Below are positions 1 to 13,835 of a stretch of DNA of 64,000 bases, piece after piece. The translations under genes and the position numbers were made by a program. The DNA comes from Myrica gale (lineage: Eukaryota; Streptophyta; Magnoliopsida; Fagales; Myricaceae). The notes under the pieces are model-generated. The model saw only the letters and a list, made by a program, of their open reading frames with translations. It ran no database searches and was not told the origin of the DNA. Numbering within the stretch: position 1 is the first letter of the stretch; each line of letters opens with the position of its first letter. The stretch lies in NCBI GenBank assembly GCA_963930655.1, contig OZ005604.1, forward strand, positions 9,868,001 to 9,932,000. The letters run 5' to 3'.

Positions 1-18
1 GAGTCCCTGATATGTTGG

Positions 19-351
19 ACCATTTGAGATTTTACGTAAGGTAGGAGTAATAGCTTATCAGTTAGCCTTACCGCTAGAATTGGAAGGAGTACATGATATT
101 TTTCACATCTCGATGCTGATGAAATATGTTTCGGATCCTTCTCATGTGATAGATTATATGTCTTTACAAAATAGCAAAGAACTTAACCTATCAAGAGAAA
201 CCCATGGCAATAATAGATAGAAAGGAGCAAGAGTCGCGTAATAGGAAGATTCCTTTAGTAAAGGTGTTATAGTAAAGTCATGATATCACTGAAGCATCAT
301 GGGAGTTAGAGGCAAAAATGTCTGAGAAGTATCCTCAGTTGTTTGACTAAC
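19..351 (+). pseudogene. Ty3/gypsy (chromovirus, Tekay/Del-like) integrase C-terminus, decayed
   Basis: The first ~45 codons read cleanly as the end of a gypsy integrase: a GPFEIL block, then LALP, VHDIFHISML and KYVSDPSH, which are hallmarks of the region between the integrase core and the chromodomain. A one-base shift near 167 restores the next block, with an IIDRKE-like motif followed by RNRKIPLVKVL. Stop codons near 270 replace the tryptophan and following residue expected there. The frame then continues through a chromodomain-like segment (ASWELEAKM, YPQLF) to a stop at 349-351. The enzyme is therefore dead. It is the 3' end of an element that began left of the window, and the LTR that follows fits this. 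Clade assignment rests on remembered motifs. Confidence 0.85.
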
Positions 352-410
352 TGGTACGTTCCTTGTGTTATGTTTAAATTCTGAGGACGGAATTGTTTCT
401 AAATGGTGGA

Positions 411-3400
411 GTATTTCATACTCCTAGCTTTTGTTTAGCATAACATACATATTGTCTATGAGATCAAGTTTGGGTTTAGTAGTGCATTGGGGGTAATTAG
501 TGACTGAGTATATTGATTTAGTGCTGATTTAGAAATTAATTAATACTTGATGTATTAGTGTTAAAACCTTGATTAGGACCTAATTAAGTGAGATTTGGAG
601 TTCACAAGTAACTGAGTTTTTATTTAGGATGTTGAGGAGCGCGTATTGATTCAATTTAATATTTTAAGCTAGTAGGACGGGTTTTCATTGAAAACCGAAC
701 CATATGATTTTTATTCTACTAATATGTTGGGAGATCATCCTCGAGTTTATGGTTCAAATTTGGAGACTTTTGATTTTTCGAAAGCAAGTAGGATGTTTAG
801 TGATCATCGTTGGAATATTGAGGAAATTAGCAAAACTTAGCCATTAAGTAAATAAATTTCGGTAGCCTTAACTGTCACGCCCCGAACGCCATCCCGCAGG
901 GACCGTGACAGCCTCGAGCAATCCCCAGGAAAGCTCCAGCGTTCATACATACATACTTACAGCGGAAAAATACAGAATCGCGAGAGAAGCGAGCCAACTC
1001 ATAACATGATTAAGGTTCTCAATAACTTACATCTTAATATATACATATCATGATTAACATTTAAACAAGTGACGGATCTCATCGATCAGGTCACAACAAC
1101 AAAACATAGAAATAATCTTTCTTCTAAGTCAGGTAGTCCTCCTGACTTCCTTCACCTGAGGCATCTGGAATGACACAATTTTAAAAATGTGAGTCAAAAG
1201 ACTCAGTAAGGGAAAAACATAACTTTTAAAACATGATCTTGACTTGGACTTGCTTAACATGGGAAATCATAATTCATGATGCACATGCATGTCATGGGTA
1301 TGCATATGCTCTTGCTTGTAGACATAAACTTGTTCTTGAAATTTGCCCCTGGCCCTTGAAAACATTTCCTTCATAACTTGTGGGCTACTTACGCTCCATT
1401 TAACCCCTGGAGTCCGAGTTGTGCGTTTCCATCGGAACCGTCTCCCTTACCCTTGAGGACTTTTCATTTGGTCGAGCTAGCCCGTAGTTGCCCCAGGCCT
1501 GATGGCTAGACACGACCCTTGGAGGCCCACACCTTCTCATTGTCCTTCAGTGTGGTTTGCACAGCCTCTTAGGATTCACCCAACCTTCTCACATTCGTCC
1601 TTCGGTATGGGTGTCCATCATGATGGTACGGTACCGACCAGAGCCCCTTGACTTAACTTGTCTTTCCATAAAACTTTCCATACGACATTGCATAAAAATT
1701 CACTTTAGAAAATCATGCAATGCTCATGTCATGCCATGCTTGCTTGAAATATCATGCTTGTTCATGAATCTATGCAGCGTGTCATTCCAGTTTTCTAAAA
1801 AATGTAAGCTTACTTACACATTTACTTCCACTTACCTCGGTCTCCTTGATTACGAATAAAGGTACGAAGATCGCCTACAAGCAATTCAAACACCTCTTAG
1901 TTACTAGGAATTAAGTACATAAGCATACAAGATAAATATTTGTATATAGCTCGGTTTTTCCTCAAAAATATATTTCTGAAAAATATTATATCATTTTCAA
2001 GGGTTTACTTTGAAAACTCTTGTTAATCATCTAAGAAAAGTATTTAGCAAATTAACATATCCTAATAGCATCTAAGTCCAAAATTAGTAATCTAATGGTA
2101 CCAAAATCCAAGTTTTGCTAATTACCTTAACAAGTACAAATCCAAGGTCTAAGCTCCATCATTTATACTTAACTAACTTGCAAGATTTCTCTTAATACTA
2201 AATCTAAGTTTTTAACCTCTAATTCATTCAGCCATAATATTAATTTCACTTATACATCACATGAAATTACATTTTAAATTACTAATCGTTTGGCCATTAG
2301 GGTTTTCTTCACTACATCATTCGGCCATGCATCAATATAAGTGTTTATGGAAGTCAAAATTCATCTCCAATGTTTTCCCATCCTCCGTTCTCAAGTTCAC
2401 AACCTAGATTCTACAAATCATGGCACAAGTACAAGATCTCACACATCATATCATTCGGCCAAGTCATGAACAACATCCAAAACCTACTTTTAGTCAATGG
2501 CAACTTCACATGCGTTGTTCATTCAATCATCCATTCACTAGATCTAGCATTTAAAGAGACTAACAGCAAGATATCTCAAAGAAACCCAACATGCATTCGG
2601 CCAACGGTAGTGTAAGCCAATACCCGAAACCTTAACATGCATATTCTTCTATTTCCATTTCATTGTCCATAAGAAACTTACAATCCATTCACATTCTCAT
2701 GCATACAAGACCAGATCCAGCATCACAACACAACCTAAAGTGTTCTAAGCTCAAGATCTAGCAAGGAAAAAGCAACTAAACTCAAGATCCAACTAAAAGA
2801 AGACATTCGACCATTAAAGCTTTTATTCTCTAAGCCATTCGGCCATGAATCAACCACATGCATCAAATATTCATCTCCAACATAGATCCCATCCTCCATG
2901 ATCAGTTTCACAACCTAGGATCTACCAATCACAAAATAACTTCAAGATCTAGCAAGATCATACATTCGGCCAACACATCATTTTGCACCAACAACCATAT
3001 GTGGCTTTACCTTGATGATTGGACACAAGTCTTGCTAAAAGAAGAGCACCTAGCATAATAAAACATCTTAGGTCAGAAACTATAAAGAACTCAAGCCAAA
3101 ACATCATATGAAAATCAAATCTACCTCTACCTTCCACTAGTCACACGGTTTTCACCAAAATCCTACCTTACCCTCAACTTTCGGTTCCGCCTTTAGGAAT
3201 GGTTCCAAGGGCTGAGATTTGTGTCTTCAAGGTGCTAAGATAGAGGTTTATGGTGGGGAAAAGAGAAATGTTCAGCAGCTGAAAGTTGCTTGAAGAAACA
3301 AGGCAAGACTTGAAACTTTGAAGTGATTTGGTTTCAAGAGAGTGAGCTAAGTTTCTATCAAGGGAAGATGGCTAAGTGGAGAGAAATTCCAGCCACCAAG

Positions 3401-6400
3401 AGAGAAGAAATGAGTTGAGCCAAGGGGGAATTTTGGTCACCAAAGGAGAGAAGCAAACCTAGAACATAGAGAGGTGTTTTGGTTTCAAGAGAAGGGAAAC
3501 AAGACTTAAGCCAAAGAGATGAGTTTCGGTCAAGAGAGAAAAAAGAGAAAGAGAGTTGAAATGAAAGTGTTATTCGGCCAAAGCAATGAGCATTTGAAAT
3601 GTGAAGGAGTGGGGTGAATAATTCGTAAAAGGCAAGTTGGATTTCCCTAGATTCAATTATGACAATGGCAAAGAAAGTTGAAAATGACAAGAGAGAAAAT
3701 GGGTGAACTTGGTGAGGTAGCCGACCAAGGTGTTGTCACTATCACCCTTTTCTCTCACCTTATCCCTTTGCCCCTCAAGCCTTTCCCTCCACGTGAAACC
3801 CCTCTTGCTAACTCACTTAAATTTCTCTCTTTCTTGCATAGCCTTCACGTGAACATCACACCATTTCATAGCTTTTCTCCTCTTGTCTTGTCTTGTCAAT
3901 TTAATGCTCATCTTATATCTTCTTTGCTCTTCACATGGACCACAAAACTTTAAGACTTTTCCCCTATTTACTCTTCACGTGCTACACCATTCTAGACTCT
4001 TCTCACTTGTTGCATTTCACTTATCTTCTTTTACTTCTCTTATCAAATAACTATCTCAACTTATCACACACATATGTATTCTAACTTATCTCCTATAAGC
4101 ACTTTAACTTATCTAGTTCAATCTCATGACTTATCAACTTATAAACATGATAACCTATCTCAAAAGAATTGCTTTAGCCTATCTCTAAGATAGCCAGAAC
4201 AACCTATTATCTTAAAAGCTCTCTAGCTTATCACTATGATAAACAAGTGTGCTTATCAATTAAATTCTTTTCAAGCTATCATATATATTTAGTAGCTTAT
4301 CATATAACATCTCTAATGATGATTCAAAACTAATAATTAAGGCCACATAATGATGATCAATGCTACCTATTAAAAGACACAAAAATATTTAAATGCTTAC
4401 ATGAATTTCATGATTTTCTACTTAATTATTTTCGGCCATAATATATAAATCTCTCTTCATAATTTAATTTTATGGATTATGGAATATACTAAGCAAATGG
4501 AAAATATAAATCCATAAAAGAAACTTACCTAGCAAGTTTCGGCTCTTAGGGAAAATAAAATTTAAACTTGCACTAAACTTCCACAATGAAAAGAAATTAT
4601 TTAAAGGAAATTCTTGAAACAAAATTTCATAATAGTTAATGTACCTTAAGCTTAGGTCATACATTGGCCAAAAATATGGCCTCATAATTTAATTTAAAAG
4701 CTAATACATAGGAAATAACAAAAGAGATAAACGGGGTCTCACACTTAGAGAGTGACACATATCAAGGCTAGGAAGCACGATGAATCAAGGTTAGAAGCAT
4801 GACAAGTCAAGGCTAGAAAGCACGACGGTAAAGGCTAAAACCTAGGAAGCTTGATGTGTTGACAACTGGGTGACTTAGGTCGCGACTCGCCATAGCTACT
4901 ATGCAAATTTCTGCCATAGATATGCCTTGCAGCTGCTAGATGTTGACGTGTGGTCAACTCAGCCTTTTCACTCGCCAACGCTAGCTAGGATAGGTCGGGT
5001 ACGTGTTGCTTTGTGATGGGCTGTGTTTTCCTATAAATAGGGATTAGATCTGGCCACTATAGCTTACACCATTTCGTCCAAAAATTTTGAGTTAGAGCTT
5101 GAGAGCAAGAGTGAAGTGAAGTGGAGAAAGAGAAGGAATAACTCTAGTGAAGATTAATGAAGATTTATCTATATTAGAGGTAAAGTTAGATTGATTATCT
5201 TTGATTTCGATTCAAAACTTTTCAAGAAGATTTTGTGAATTTCTTGTGTTTTTCAAAACCATTATAGCATCTATTGATGTTGTTAGCGTTCTTCATATTC
5301 TTGTTGTTCTTCGTGTTCTTATTGAAGAACAAGCACATCTTTTCAAAATAGCATCATTTTTAAGCTTTGATTCGTTTTCAAGGTGATTTTCATACTTTGA
5401 TCCGTTTCTTTTCAAAATTATTTCCAAATTCTATTTTTCAAAGCTTGAACATATTCTTTTGAAAATCGTCTTCGTGTTTTCAAAACTCCTTGTCTTTGAT
5501 TATGTCAAAATTAGTTTTTTCTACAAGGTGGTTAAGCCGGTTTTTAATCGAGAAATTAAGGTGTTGTTTTTCCTTCACAACACTTTCTTTTGAATAATTT
5601 TTTGATAATGTTTCTATGATTTCGAAGAGAAATGGTTAAGGTGTTGCATATCATGTATGATATGTATGGTCGTTGGTTCAAGTATGGTTAAGGTGTTGCA
5701 TATCATGAATGATATGTATGGGCATTGACATGAGACATGCATACTTAACGTGTACTGTGAAGACGTGATAATACTGTGCACAAGAGGATGTATACCACTT
5801 ATTGTGGCATTCTGGCCGCTCCGTCATACGTGGAAAGATCCTTTGGAAAGATATTTCACTCTGGGAGTGAGACCGTATTTTACTCTTGGAGTAATGCTGC
5901 AAAAATACGGAGGTTACATATATTACTATGACCCAGTGATTCACTTTAGGAGTGAGAAGAGTGGTGGTTGAAAAATAAAAAGATCATTATTAAAGAATTA
6001 AGTCTTTTCCTTTATTTTCACCTTTTGTTATTGCATTGATGAACGAGTTTCTTCAATGTCTTTCTTTTTCATGTTATCTGCTGTATGTTTTACTAACCAC
6101 TTGCTTTATTGAGTCATTCGGACTCACCGTTTTTTGTTAAATGCTTTTAGCAGATGTCTGAGGTATGCTTAGGAGAGTTCACAAAGGTGATAAGTCGTGG
6201 CCAGATTATCCTGGAGTTGACATTTTGTGTTTGGGTCACCAAAGACTTGGTTGTTTTGGTTGAAGGGCAGGGTCATAGGTGGATAACCCCAAACTTTGAG
6301 GAGTACGTCGACCTATTACTAAGTGACTCTGATGACGAAAACTAGGGTTCTCAAGTTTATTCTGTCATAGTAGGCTTGGGCTGTAGTTTTCTTTTTGTAC

Positions 6401-6594
6401 TTTTTGTAGTATGTACATAGGAAACTATTGGTTCTCTTTTGTTTTACTACTGCACAAATAAAAGAGCCTGAACGTGTATATTACTTACAATTCTATTGCT
6501 TTAACGATCCTCCTACTGACCGTAACATCAGTTTAACAGCGGCCTCTATTACTATAAGACAGCGCTAGTGGTCTTGACGGTTCGGGCTATTACA
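411..6594 (+). mobile_element. 3' LTR of the leftmost gypsy element, split by a later LTR
   Basis: After the integrase remnant there is a purine-rich stretch (aaatggtggag, ~401-411), then non-coding sequence with LTR character. The LTR is interrupted at 872 by a reverse-oriented LTR and resumes at 4744. It continues through a promoter-like TATA region (ctataaatag ~5031), a stop-rich leader and a block with inverted gagtca/tgactc words near 6112-6126, and ends in a CGGTTCGGGCTATTACA terminus at 6594. The start is approximate because the expected TG is not preserved. The two parts together are ~2.3 kb. The open frame at 6154-6345 lies within this LTR and is not counted as a gene. Confidence 0.6.
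873..4743 (-). mobile_element. Long (3.9 kb) gypsy LTR, minus strand, apparently solo
   Basis: Read on the minus strand it begins TGTGAGACCCCG (plus 4732-4743) and ends CGGGGCGTGACA (plus 873-884), the termini of the same family as the LTR at 6664-16381. Internal landmarks are shared in reverse orientation, for example the block at 1381-1520, which matches 15700-15870, and the ctgaggtgaaggaagtcagg-type block (1138-1170 versus 16088-16120). No primer-binding site or polypurine tract abuts either end, so it looks solo. The flanks (ttaac on the left, cttag on the right) are not a clean 5-bp duplication. Open frames inside are LTR sequence, not genes. Confidence 0.8.
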
Positions 6595-7831
6595 ACATTA
6601 GCTGGTAATTAATATATGTGACATTGTATGTTGTCCAACCCACATGATATGTTTATCTCTTTTTGTGAGACCTCGTATTTCCTTTTTGCTATTTTCCTAT
6701 GTATTCGTTTAATTTAACTCATTGGATCATATTTTTGGTCAATATATGACCTAAGTTTAATGTTTATGATACATTAACTTTATTATGAAATTTCATTTTA
6801 AGATTTCCTTAGATAATTTTTTATCATTGTGACAGTTTATTAGTACAAGTTTATTACTATTTTTCCTAAGAGCCGAATCTTGCTAGGTAGATTTTTTTAT
6901 GAACTTATTTTTTCATTGCTTATTATATTCCATAATTCATGAAATTAAATAAGTGAAGAGAAATTTTAATTCTCATAGCCAAAAATCTCTAAGTAGAAAC
7001 TCATGGTATATAAGTCTATAGTTTTGTAATCATGTTGAACTGATACATTATCTTGTATTCTTGATTAGGTAATCTTAATCACTTTTGAGTAGTTTTAATG
7101 ATCATTGGAGAAGATTTAGTGATAAGCTAGTGAGTTGTCATGATGATAAGCTTTTGTGTTTATCAAAGAAATAGGCTAGAGTGTTTATCATTGAGATAAG
7201 TTATTGTATTGATATAGATAAGTTGAGGTGCTTATTGATGATAAGTTAGAATGCACATATTAGTGATAAGCTAATGTACTTATGCAATAAGTGAAATGAA
7301 AAGATGAGAAGGTGAATTGCAAGAGAGGATTACGTGAAAGACAAGGAGAAATTTGAAATTGGTGGTTGTGAAGTTCACGTGAAAGCCTTAAGTCATAAAG
7401 AGGAAGAAGACAAATGAGAGGAAAGTGTGTCAAAGTGTCATTGGTTGTCGCCCATGCACCCAATGGACTTGGACGGAAGAAACAAAGCAGCCTTTTGCCT
7501 TGCACGTGAAGCCCCCCCTCACCTCACATCAAGTCTTTCATCTCCTCACCATTTCATTCGCACTTCACTTCTCTCCATTTCAGTTTTGCCTTTTCCCCTT
7601 GTGACCGAACTCACCTCTCCTTTGCTCAAGCTTATTTTCCTTCTCCTTGGCCGGATATCTCTCTTCACTCAGCTCATTTCTCCTTTGACAGAAGCACACC
7701 ATTTCAGCTTGCTCTCTTCCTCTTGGCCTAACCTGTGAGACCCCGATTTTAGGTCTGTCAAGTTATTGCTTATGACCTCTTAAGTACGTATTATTGCAAG
7801 TGTATGTATGATTAAATTTGTGATTTTTGAG

Positions 7832-8205
7832 GTAAGTGTCGACACATTGGAGCATAGTGTCGACACATTAGAGTAACACCCGAAAGTTTACCTTTTTCTG
7901 GAGCCCAAAGTGAATTTTGACTAAGTGTTGTAAGTGTCGACACCTTGGGTCATAGTGTCGACACATTAGACCGATACCCGAATGTTTATATTTTTCCGGA
8001 ACTAGAGTGATTTTTGACTAAGTTTTGGAAGTGTCGACACCTTGAGTGATGGTGTCGACACATCTAACTGAAACCCGAGAGTTTACATTTTTCCCACTTT
8101 GGCTAAGTGTTGGAAGTGTCGACACCGTGAGTGATGGTGTCGACACATCTTACTAAATGTGTTGTAAGTGTCGACACCTTGAGTGATAGTGTCGACACAT
8201 ATAAC
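7832..8205 (+). repeat. GTGTCGACAC palindrome cassette in level-2 LTR
   Basis: Five pairs of the 10-bp palindrome GTGTCGACAC (one or two with small changes) occur at ~20-bp spacing within each pair. Pairs are separated by ~50-95 bp linkers containing a conserved ACCCGA(A/G)AG word and a T-rich ttttcc word. The repeats sit in the 5' part of the LTR, upstream of the purine-rich leader. The function is unknown. Confidence 0.85.
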
Positions 8206-10628
8206 TACATTCCGAAATTTTACGGATTGAAAATACGTGAGGTGAAATTCATGTGAAAAAGGGGGAAATAAGGGAGGGCAGCCTTGTCTTTTCCCCAAGC
8301 CCCTTTATGTATAAGCAGCCCACCCCCAAATCGAAAAGTCATTTTGCCCTAGCTCCCACCGAAGAAGAGAAGAGAAGAAAGAAAGAAGAAGAAGAAGGAT
8401 AAAGAAGAAGAAGAAAGGAAGAAGAGAAAGAAAGAGAGAGAGAAGGAGGTGAGTGGTTATGGCCGGCCAAGCCATACCCATTTTCACCTATGTTCTCTTT
8501 TTCCTTTGAATGGTTGTTGTGATGGTTGTGTGTTGTTAGATTTCTCCTTGGTTGTTGTGATGGTTGTGTGTTGTTAGATTTCTCCTTGAGATTCATGTGT
8601 TTTCTTTGAAGAAAATGTAGATCTAGTGAGTTTTAGAAAGTTGTATGGATTGTGCACAAAGCCATGGAGAATGTGGTTAGATCTGGGAATTTATAAACCC
8701 AAGAGAAACCAACTTGCATACTAGGTGTTTGATAAAAGACCAAAGGGAGTGAAATAGATGCAATAACCTTTGTTCTAGTGATGAAATCATTGTTTTTGGT
8801 TGGAAGTTTTGAGTTGTATGTGTAAAGTTTACGTCTTGTATATGAGGTTATATGAGGAGGGCACTTGGGGCAAAATTTCGTGGGTGTTGGATGATTTTGT
8901 ACGACGAAGTATGTGTATGACGAAGTATGAGATATTGAATGAGGAATAAGGACGATTTTGTATGATGAAGCGTGAGTAATTGATTGATTACTCTATACGT
9001 CTAGTAACCTATGAATAACAAAGGTATGATCCAATTGTAGGTAACGTGACGTTCAACATTCAAGCAAGCGGAGGTAAGAGGAGCTTACGTTTGTAAGTGA
9101 AAATAGTAAGTAGCAACTTACGCTTTACAAAACTGGAATGATACACAGCATGTTTTTATGAATAAGCATAACATGTTTATAACCACGCATGACAAGTTAT
9201 TTCTCAACAAGCATGACATCGTATACGTATTTGTATGAAAGCATGAAAGAAGTTTTTGTGCAAAGGAAAACATGAAAGGTTTATGAGATATTTGTCATTA
9301 AGCACGAACTGTCAAGAGCATTAGAAGCATTTTATGATAAGTTGATTACCAAGCATGACATGAGCACGTCATGAGCAATTGCATTTGCATTTATTTGTCT
9401 CATAAGAAAGAAGGAGAAATTTTATGCAAATGAAAGTACCATTTTTATGCTACTTATGACAAGTTTTATGACAAGTTAATTAACGAACGAACCCAAGTCG
9501 GTCGGTACCGTACCAAGTCAAGAAGGTGCATCCATACCGAAGGACGTTTACGTGAAGGATGGATGTCACCTAGGACACCCATACCGAAGGATGCTTGCAA
9601 GAAGGATGGGTAGTCCAGGAGGTATGTGCAATCACACTGAAGGATGCTTGCAAGAAGGTGTGAACCTCCAAGAGTCGTGTCTAGCCACTGAAGGACATTG
9701 AGAAGGTGTGCTAGCTCGACCATATGTAAGGTCCCCAAGGGAAATAGGGGACAGTTCCAACGGGAACGCACAACCCTGATGCCAGGGGTAAATGGAGCTC
9801 AAGTAGCCCATAGGATAAGAATGGAAAAGATTTTCCAAAAGAAAGAGCTTTATAAGTATAAGAGATGTTTAAAAGAGCAAGTGCATGTGCATATGCAATC
9901 ATGAGGCATACACGTGCATCACGATTCATGATCATGCATGAATTATATACGGATACATGATATTTAAAGTTCAAGTTTGTGATTATTTAAAGTTAAAGCT
10001 CATGATATTTCAAGTTGTACTTGAATTACATTATGTTCAAGTTTGTAATTATTTCAAGTTTAAGCGCATGCTTATGATTTTAAGTCAAGTGCATGCTTAT
10101 GATTTTAAGTTCATTATGATATCGAGTTCATGATGATTTCAAGTTTAAAAGCAAGTGTATGATTTCAAGTTCAAGATTATGAGTTCAAAGAATAAGTTCA
10201 TGGTTTCAAACTCACGATTTCAAGTTCATATTTCCAAACCATGATTTCAAGCTCATGTTTTAATTATAATTCCTTACTGAGTCTTTCGACTCACAGATGT
10301 TTTAAATTGTATCATTCCAGATAACAATTCAGGTGGGAAAATCTAGAAGAGGGACCGATGGGAACGTCCTCATCTCTCCTTGTTGTTTCATAAAAGGTTA
10401 GATGAAATTTTGAAGAGTCGACATGAGCCTCCGTTGTGTGGTGGTCATGGGTTGTTCGGACTAGTAGAGTTCAAGGTTTTTGATGTCTAGTATCTTAGTC
10501 GTGGTTATCAGAAACAGAAGTTGAAGAGTTCATAGGAAGTACTAAGAACGCTTATCAGGCATCCTGTGAAAGTCTATGTTATGTGTATAAGGATTCAAGA
10601 TGTATTACATATATGTTATGAGTGGGTC

Positions 10629-13600
10629 TGTGAGACCCCAACTTTTCATGTGCTCTGATTATTGCGGAAGGCAGGTATAGGGGAATTAATCTAAGTTATG
10701 TCCAGGTGAAGATTTCCCCTAGTACTTGGTGCATCTATATTTTTTTAATTGAATTGGTATGTTGGTTGTAGTTTGTCAATATTGAAGTTGAGTATTTGGG
10801 TATTTAATGAAATAATTGGAGGATCATAATTGGGGTGTTGGAATAGGAAGATTTTTAGCACCCTGTTTTTAGGTAAAATTGCTGTGAGATCCCGACCTTA
10901 CCTTATTGATGTCGTTGTTTATGATTCCCTCAATATGTACGTATGATTAAATGAGTGATTGTTGGTGTAAGTGTCGACACATTAGAGTATAGTGTCGACA
11001 CATTAGACTGAAACCCGAAAGTTTACCTTTTCCTGGAGCCCAAAGTGAATTTTGACTAAGTGTTGTAAGTGTCGACACATTAGACTGACACCCGAATGTT
11101 TATATTTTTCCGGAACTAGAGTGATTTTTACTAAGTGTTGGAAGTGTCGACACCTTGAGTGATGGTGTCGACACATCCAACTGAAACCCGAGAGTTCGCC
11201 TTTTTCCAGAACTCCCGTGGATTTTGACCAAGTGATGGAAGTGTCGACACCTTGAGTGATGGTGTCGACACATCTAATTGAAACCCGAGAGTTTACATTT
11301 TTCCCACTATGGCTAAGTGTTGGAAGTGTCGACACCTTGAGTGATGGTGTCGACACATCTTACTAAATATGTTGTAAGTGTCGACACCTTGAGTGATGGT
11401 GTCGACACATATAACTACATTCCGAAATTTTACCGGTTTGAAATACGCGAGTTGAAATTTATGAAGTAGGGGGAGGGCAAACTAGTCTTTTCCCCAACCA
11501 TTTTCACGCCTATTACTCTCTCCCCCTTTGCCGAACACTTCATTTTTCCCCTCTCTTCAGCCTTTTCATTTTCCCTTGCCCTAAGTCACCCACCCGAAAG
11601 AAGAAGAAGGAAGAAGGAGAGGAAGAAGGAGAAGAAGAAGGAGAAGAAAAGAAGGAGGAAGAGGAGAGAAGCGAGGTAAATCCTTGCTGGCCGAAAATCG
11701 TGCTACTCTCTCTCTCTCTCTCTCTCTATTCTCTTCTTGTTTCCTCTTGTTGGTTAGTTGTGGTTGGTGATGTTCTTGTTTTCTTTTGTTGGTTGGTTGT
11801 GGTTTGATGGTAATTTGTCTAAGTAGTGTTCTCCTTGTGATTCATGGATGTTTAGTGTGGATCTAGGTAGGTTCAAGGTAGATCTTGTAAGTGTAGCATA
11901 GATTTTTACATGAGAACATGTGGAAAAATGACTAGATCTGAAATGAGGGTTCAAGAGAAATTGGTTATGTGCTCTAGGTGTTTGATAAAAGGCCTAAGAG
12001 GGGATTGAAACCTAAGTTGAGCAAGTATGGCCGAATCTAGGGTTTGATGCATTAGATTGTGTATGTATGCTAGTGATATTGAGAACCACAAAGCCCTAAG
12101 TGTTAGGGATATGTTCAGATCTGGGAAAATAGGCAAGAGGACCAATAACGCACACTAGGTGTTTGGTAAACAGCCCAAGAGAAATGGGTACATGCAATGG
12201 TGTTAACTTTGATAATTATGGAACCATGATTTGGTTGTAAACTTCGAGTTGAAGTTGTAAGTGGGAGGAAGGTGAGAGTATAGTTGTTGTTATGAGATGT
12301 TAAGTTAGCCTTGGATGTTGGTTGTGACGTGTAGAGATTCGGATTTTGGTTGTTGGAGATTGTTGTGATTTCTGGAGTTACATATGCAGATTTCAAGGCT
12401 GGAATAGAAAGTGTGTTTTGTTGCATTGGTGGTTATCTCTTGATATTTTAGTCCAATTTTACGGGGTTGGTCTTGGAATTTGTTTCAAGTTAAGAAAGAG
12501 AGCGTTTTAAGATAACTTGCATGTGAATTAGAGGTATGACGAATATGTTATGGTATGAAAAATTAGTGTGAGGGTCTATTAAAACAGATTCGTGTGAGTA
12601 ATGTATTGATTACTATATACGTTTAGTGAACCTATGAATGACAATAGTACGGTTCATTGTAGGTAACGAGACACTCGATACTCAAGCAAGCCTAAGGTAA
12701 GTGAAAATCTTTACAAACTGGAATGATACACTGCATGAAGAATATTCATGAATAAGCATATCAAGCATGACATTACCAAGCACGACATGAATGCATCATG
12801 ATCATTTGCATTCATTTTCCTCATGAGAAATGAGACATTTTATGCAAATGAAAGTACCATTTTTATGCTACTTTATGACAAGTTTTATGACAAGTTAATT
12901 AACGAACCCAAGTCGGTCGGTACCGTACCAAGTCAAGAAGGTGCATCCATTCCGAAGGACGTTTACGTGAAGGATGGATGTCACCTAGGACACCCATACC
13001 GAAGGATGCTTGCAAGAAGGATGGGTAGTCCATGAGGTAAGTGCAATCACACTGAAGGATGCTTGCAAGAAGGTGTGAACCTCCAAGAGTCGTGTCTAGC
13101 CACTGAAGGACATTGAGAAGGTGTGCTAGCTCGACCATATGTAAGGTCCCTAAGGGAAATAAGGGACTGTTCCTACGGGAACGCACAACCCTGATGTCAG
13201 GGGTAAAAGAGGGCAAGTGGCCCACAAGATAAGATGTGAATCGATTTTTACAAAAGCAAGAGTAAATGCATGTGCATTATACATGCATCACGTTTCATAA
13301 TCAGGCATGCAGCGCATTATGTTTACATGACTATGATTTCAAGTTCAAGTGCATGCTTACAATTTCAACCCATGTTTTAGCTATAATTCCTTACTGAGTC
13401 TTTCGACTCACAGTTTTAAATTGTATCATTCCAGATGATGTTACAGGGGTGGAATCTTAAGAAGAGGACCTTGAACCCTAGGAGAAGGGTTGATGAAATG
13501 TCTCTCTTGTTTGCTAACGTTAGGAAAGATTTAGCTAATTTTTGTAAAAGCCGGCATGAGCCACCGTGATGTGGTGGTCATGGGTTTCATTTGGCTTAGT

Positions 13601-13835
13601 TAGTTAATGTTTTAAACTGGTTGATATTTTGAGAATATGTTTAACAACCTTGAGTTATCAATGGAAAGTATGTTCTTATGCACGTTATACGCTAGCATTA
13701 TAAGGCTTCTTTTTAACATTGAAGCATCAACGTCATTTCCGCTGCAAGTATAGTAGTAAGTACGCTGGAGCGTCCCATGCCGGGAATGCTCGCGGCTGTC
13801 ATTAGCCTCGTTTAGCTAGCGTTCGGGGCGTGACA
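10629..13835 (+). mobile_element. Innermost nested solo LTR, level 3, gypsy
   Basis: It begins TGTGAGACCCCAAC at 10629 and ends TTCGGGGCGTGACA at 13835. It is flanked by an identical duplication GGGTC (10624-10628 and 13836-13840) inside the level-2 LTR. It is 3207 bp long and is the youngest of the three by nesting. It resembles level 2 over most of its length but has an extra 5' segment: a second LTR-like start, TGTGAGATCCCGACC, occurs near 10883, and 10780-10882 resembles level 1 near 14821-14905. It therefore looks like a mosaic LTR. Confidence 0.9.
10969..11412 (+). repeat. GTGTCGACAC palindrome cassette in level-3 LTR
   Basis: Six units of the same design as in level 2: paired GTGTCGACAC palindromes ~20 bp apart, each followed by an ACCCGA word and a ttttcc-containing linker. 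One unit (near 11068) has lost its partner palindrome. Copy number therefore differs from level 2, as expected for an array that expands and contracts. Confidence 0.85.

Noticed and set aside
873-4748. Perfect target duplication for the minus-strand LTR
   Set aside because: Flanks ttaac and cttag share only part of a ctta word, so no duplication is claimed.
6154-6345. 63-codon frame at the end of the leftmost LTR
   Set aside because: Lies in an LTR block with similar position in related LTRs; no recognised domain.
7832-8205. CRISPR-like regularly spaced short repeats
   Set aside because: Repeats are palindromic pairs with conserved, not unique, linkers, and lie inside a plant LTR.
8305-8596. 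Two overlapping minus-strand frames rich in Ser, Leu and Phe or Asn and His
   Set aside because: They come from a purine-rich LTR leader and a duplicated tggttgttgtgatgg word; no domain.
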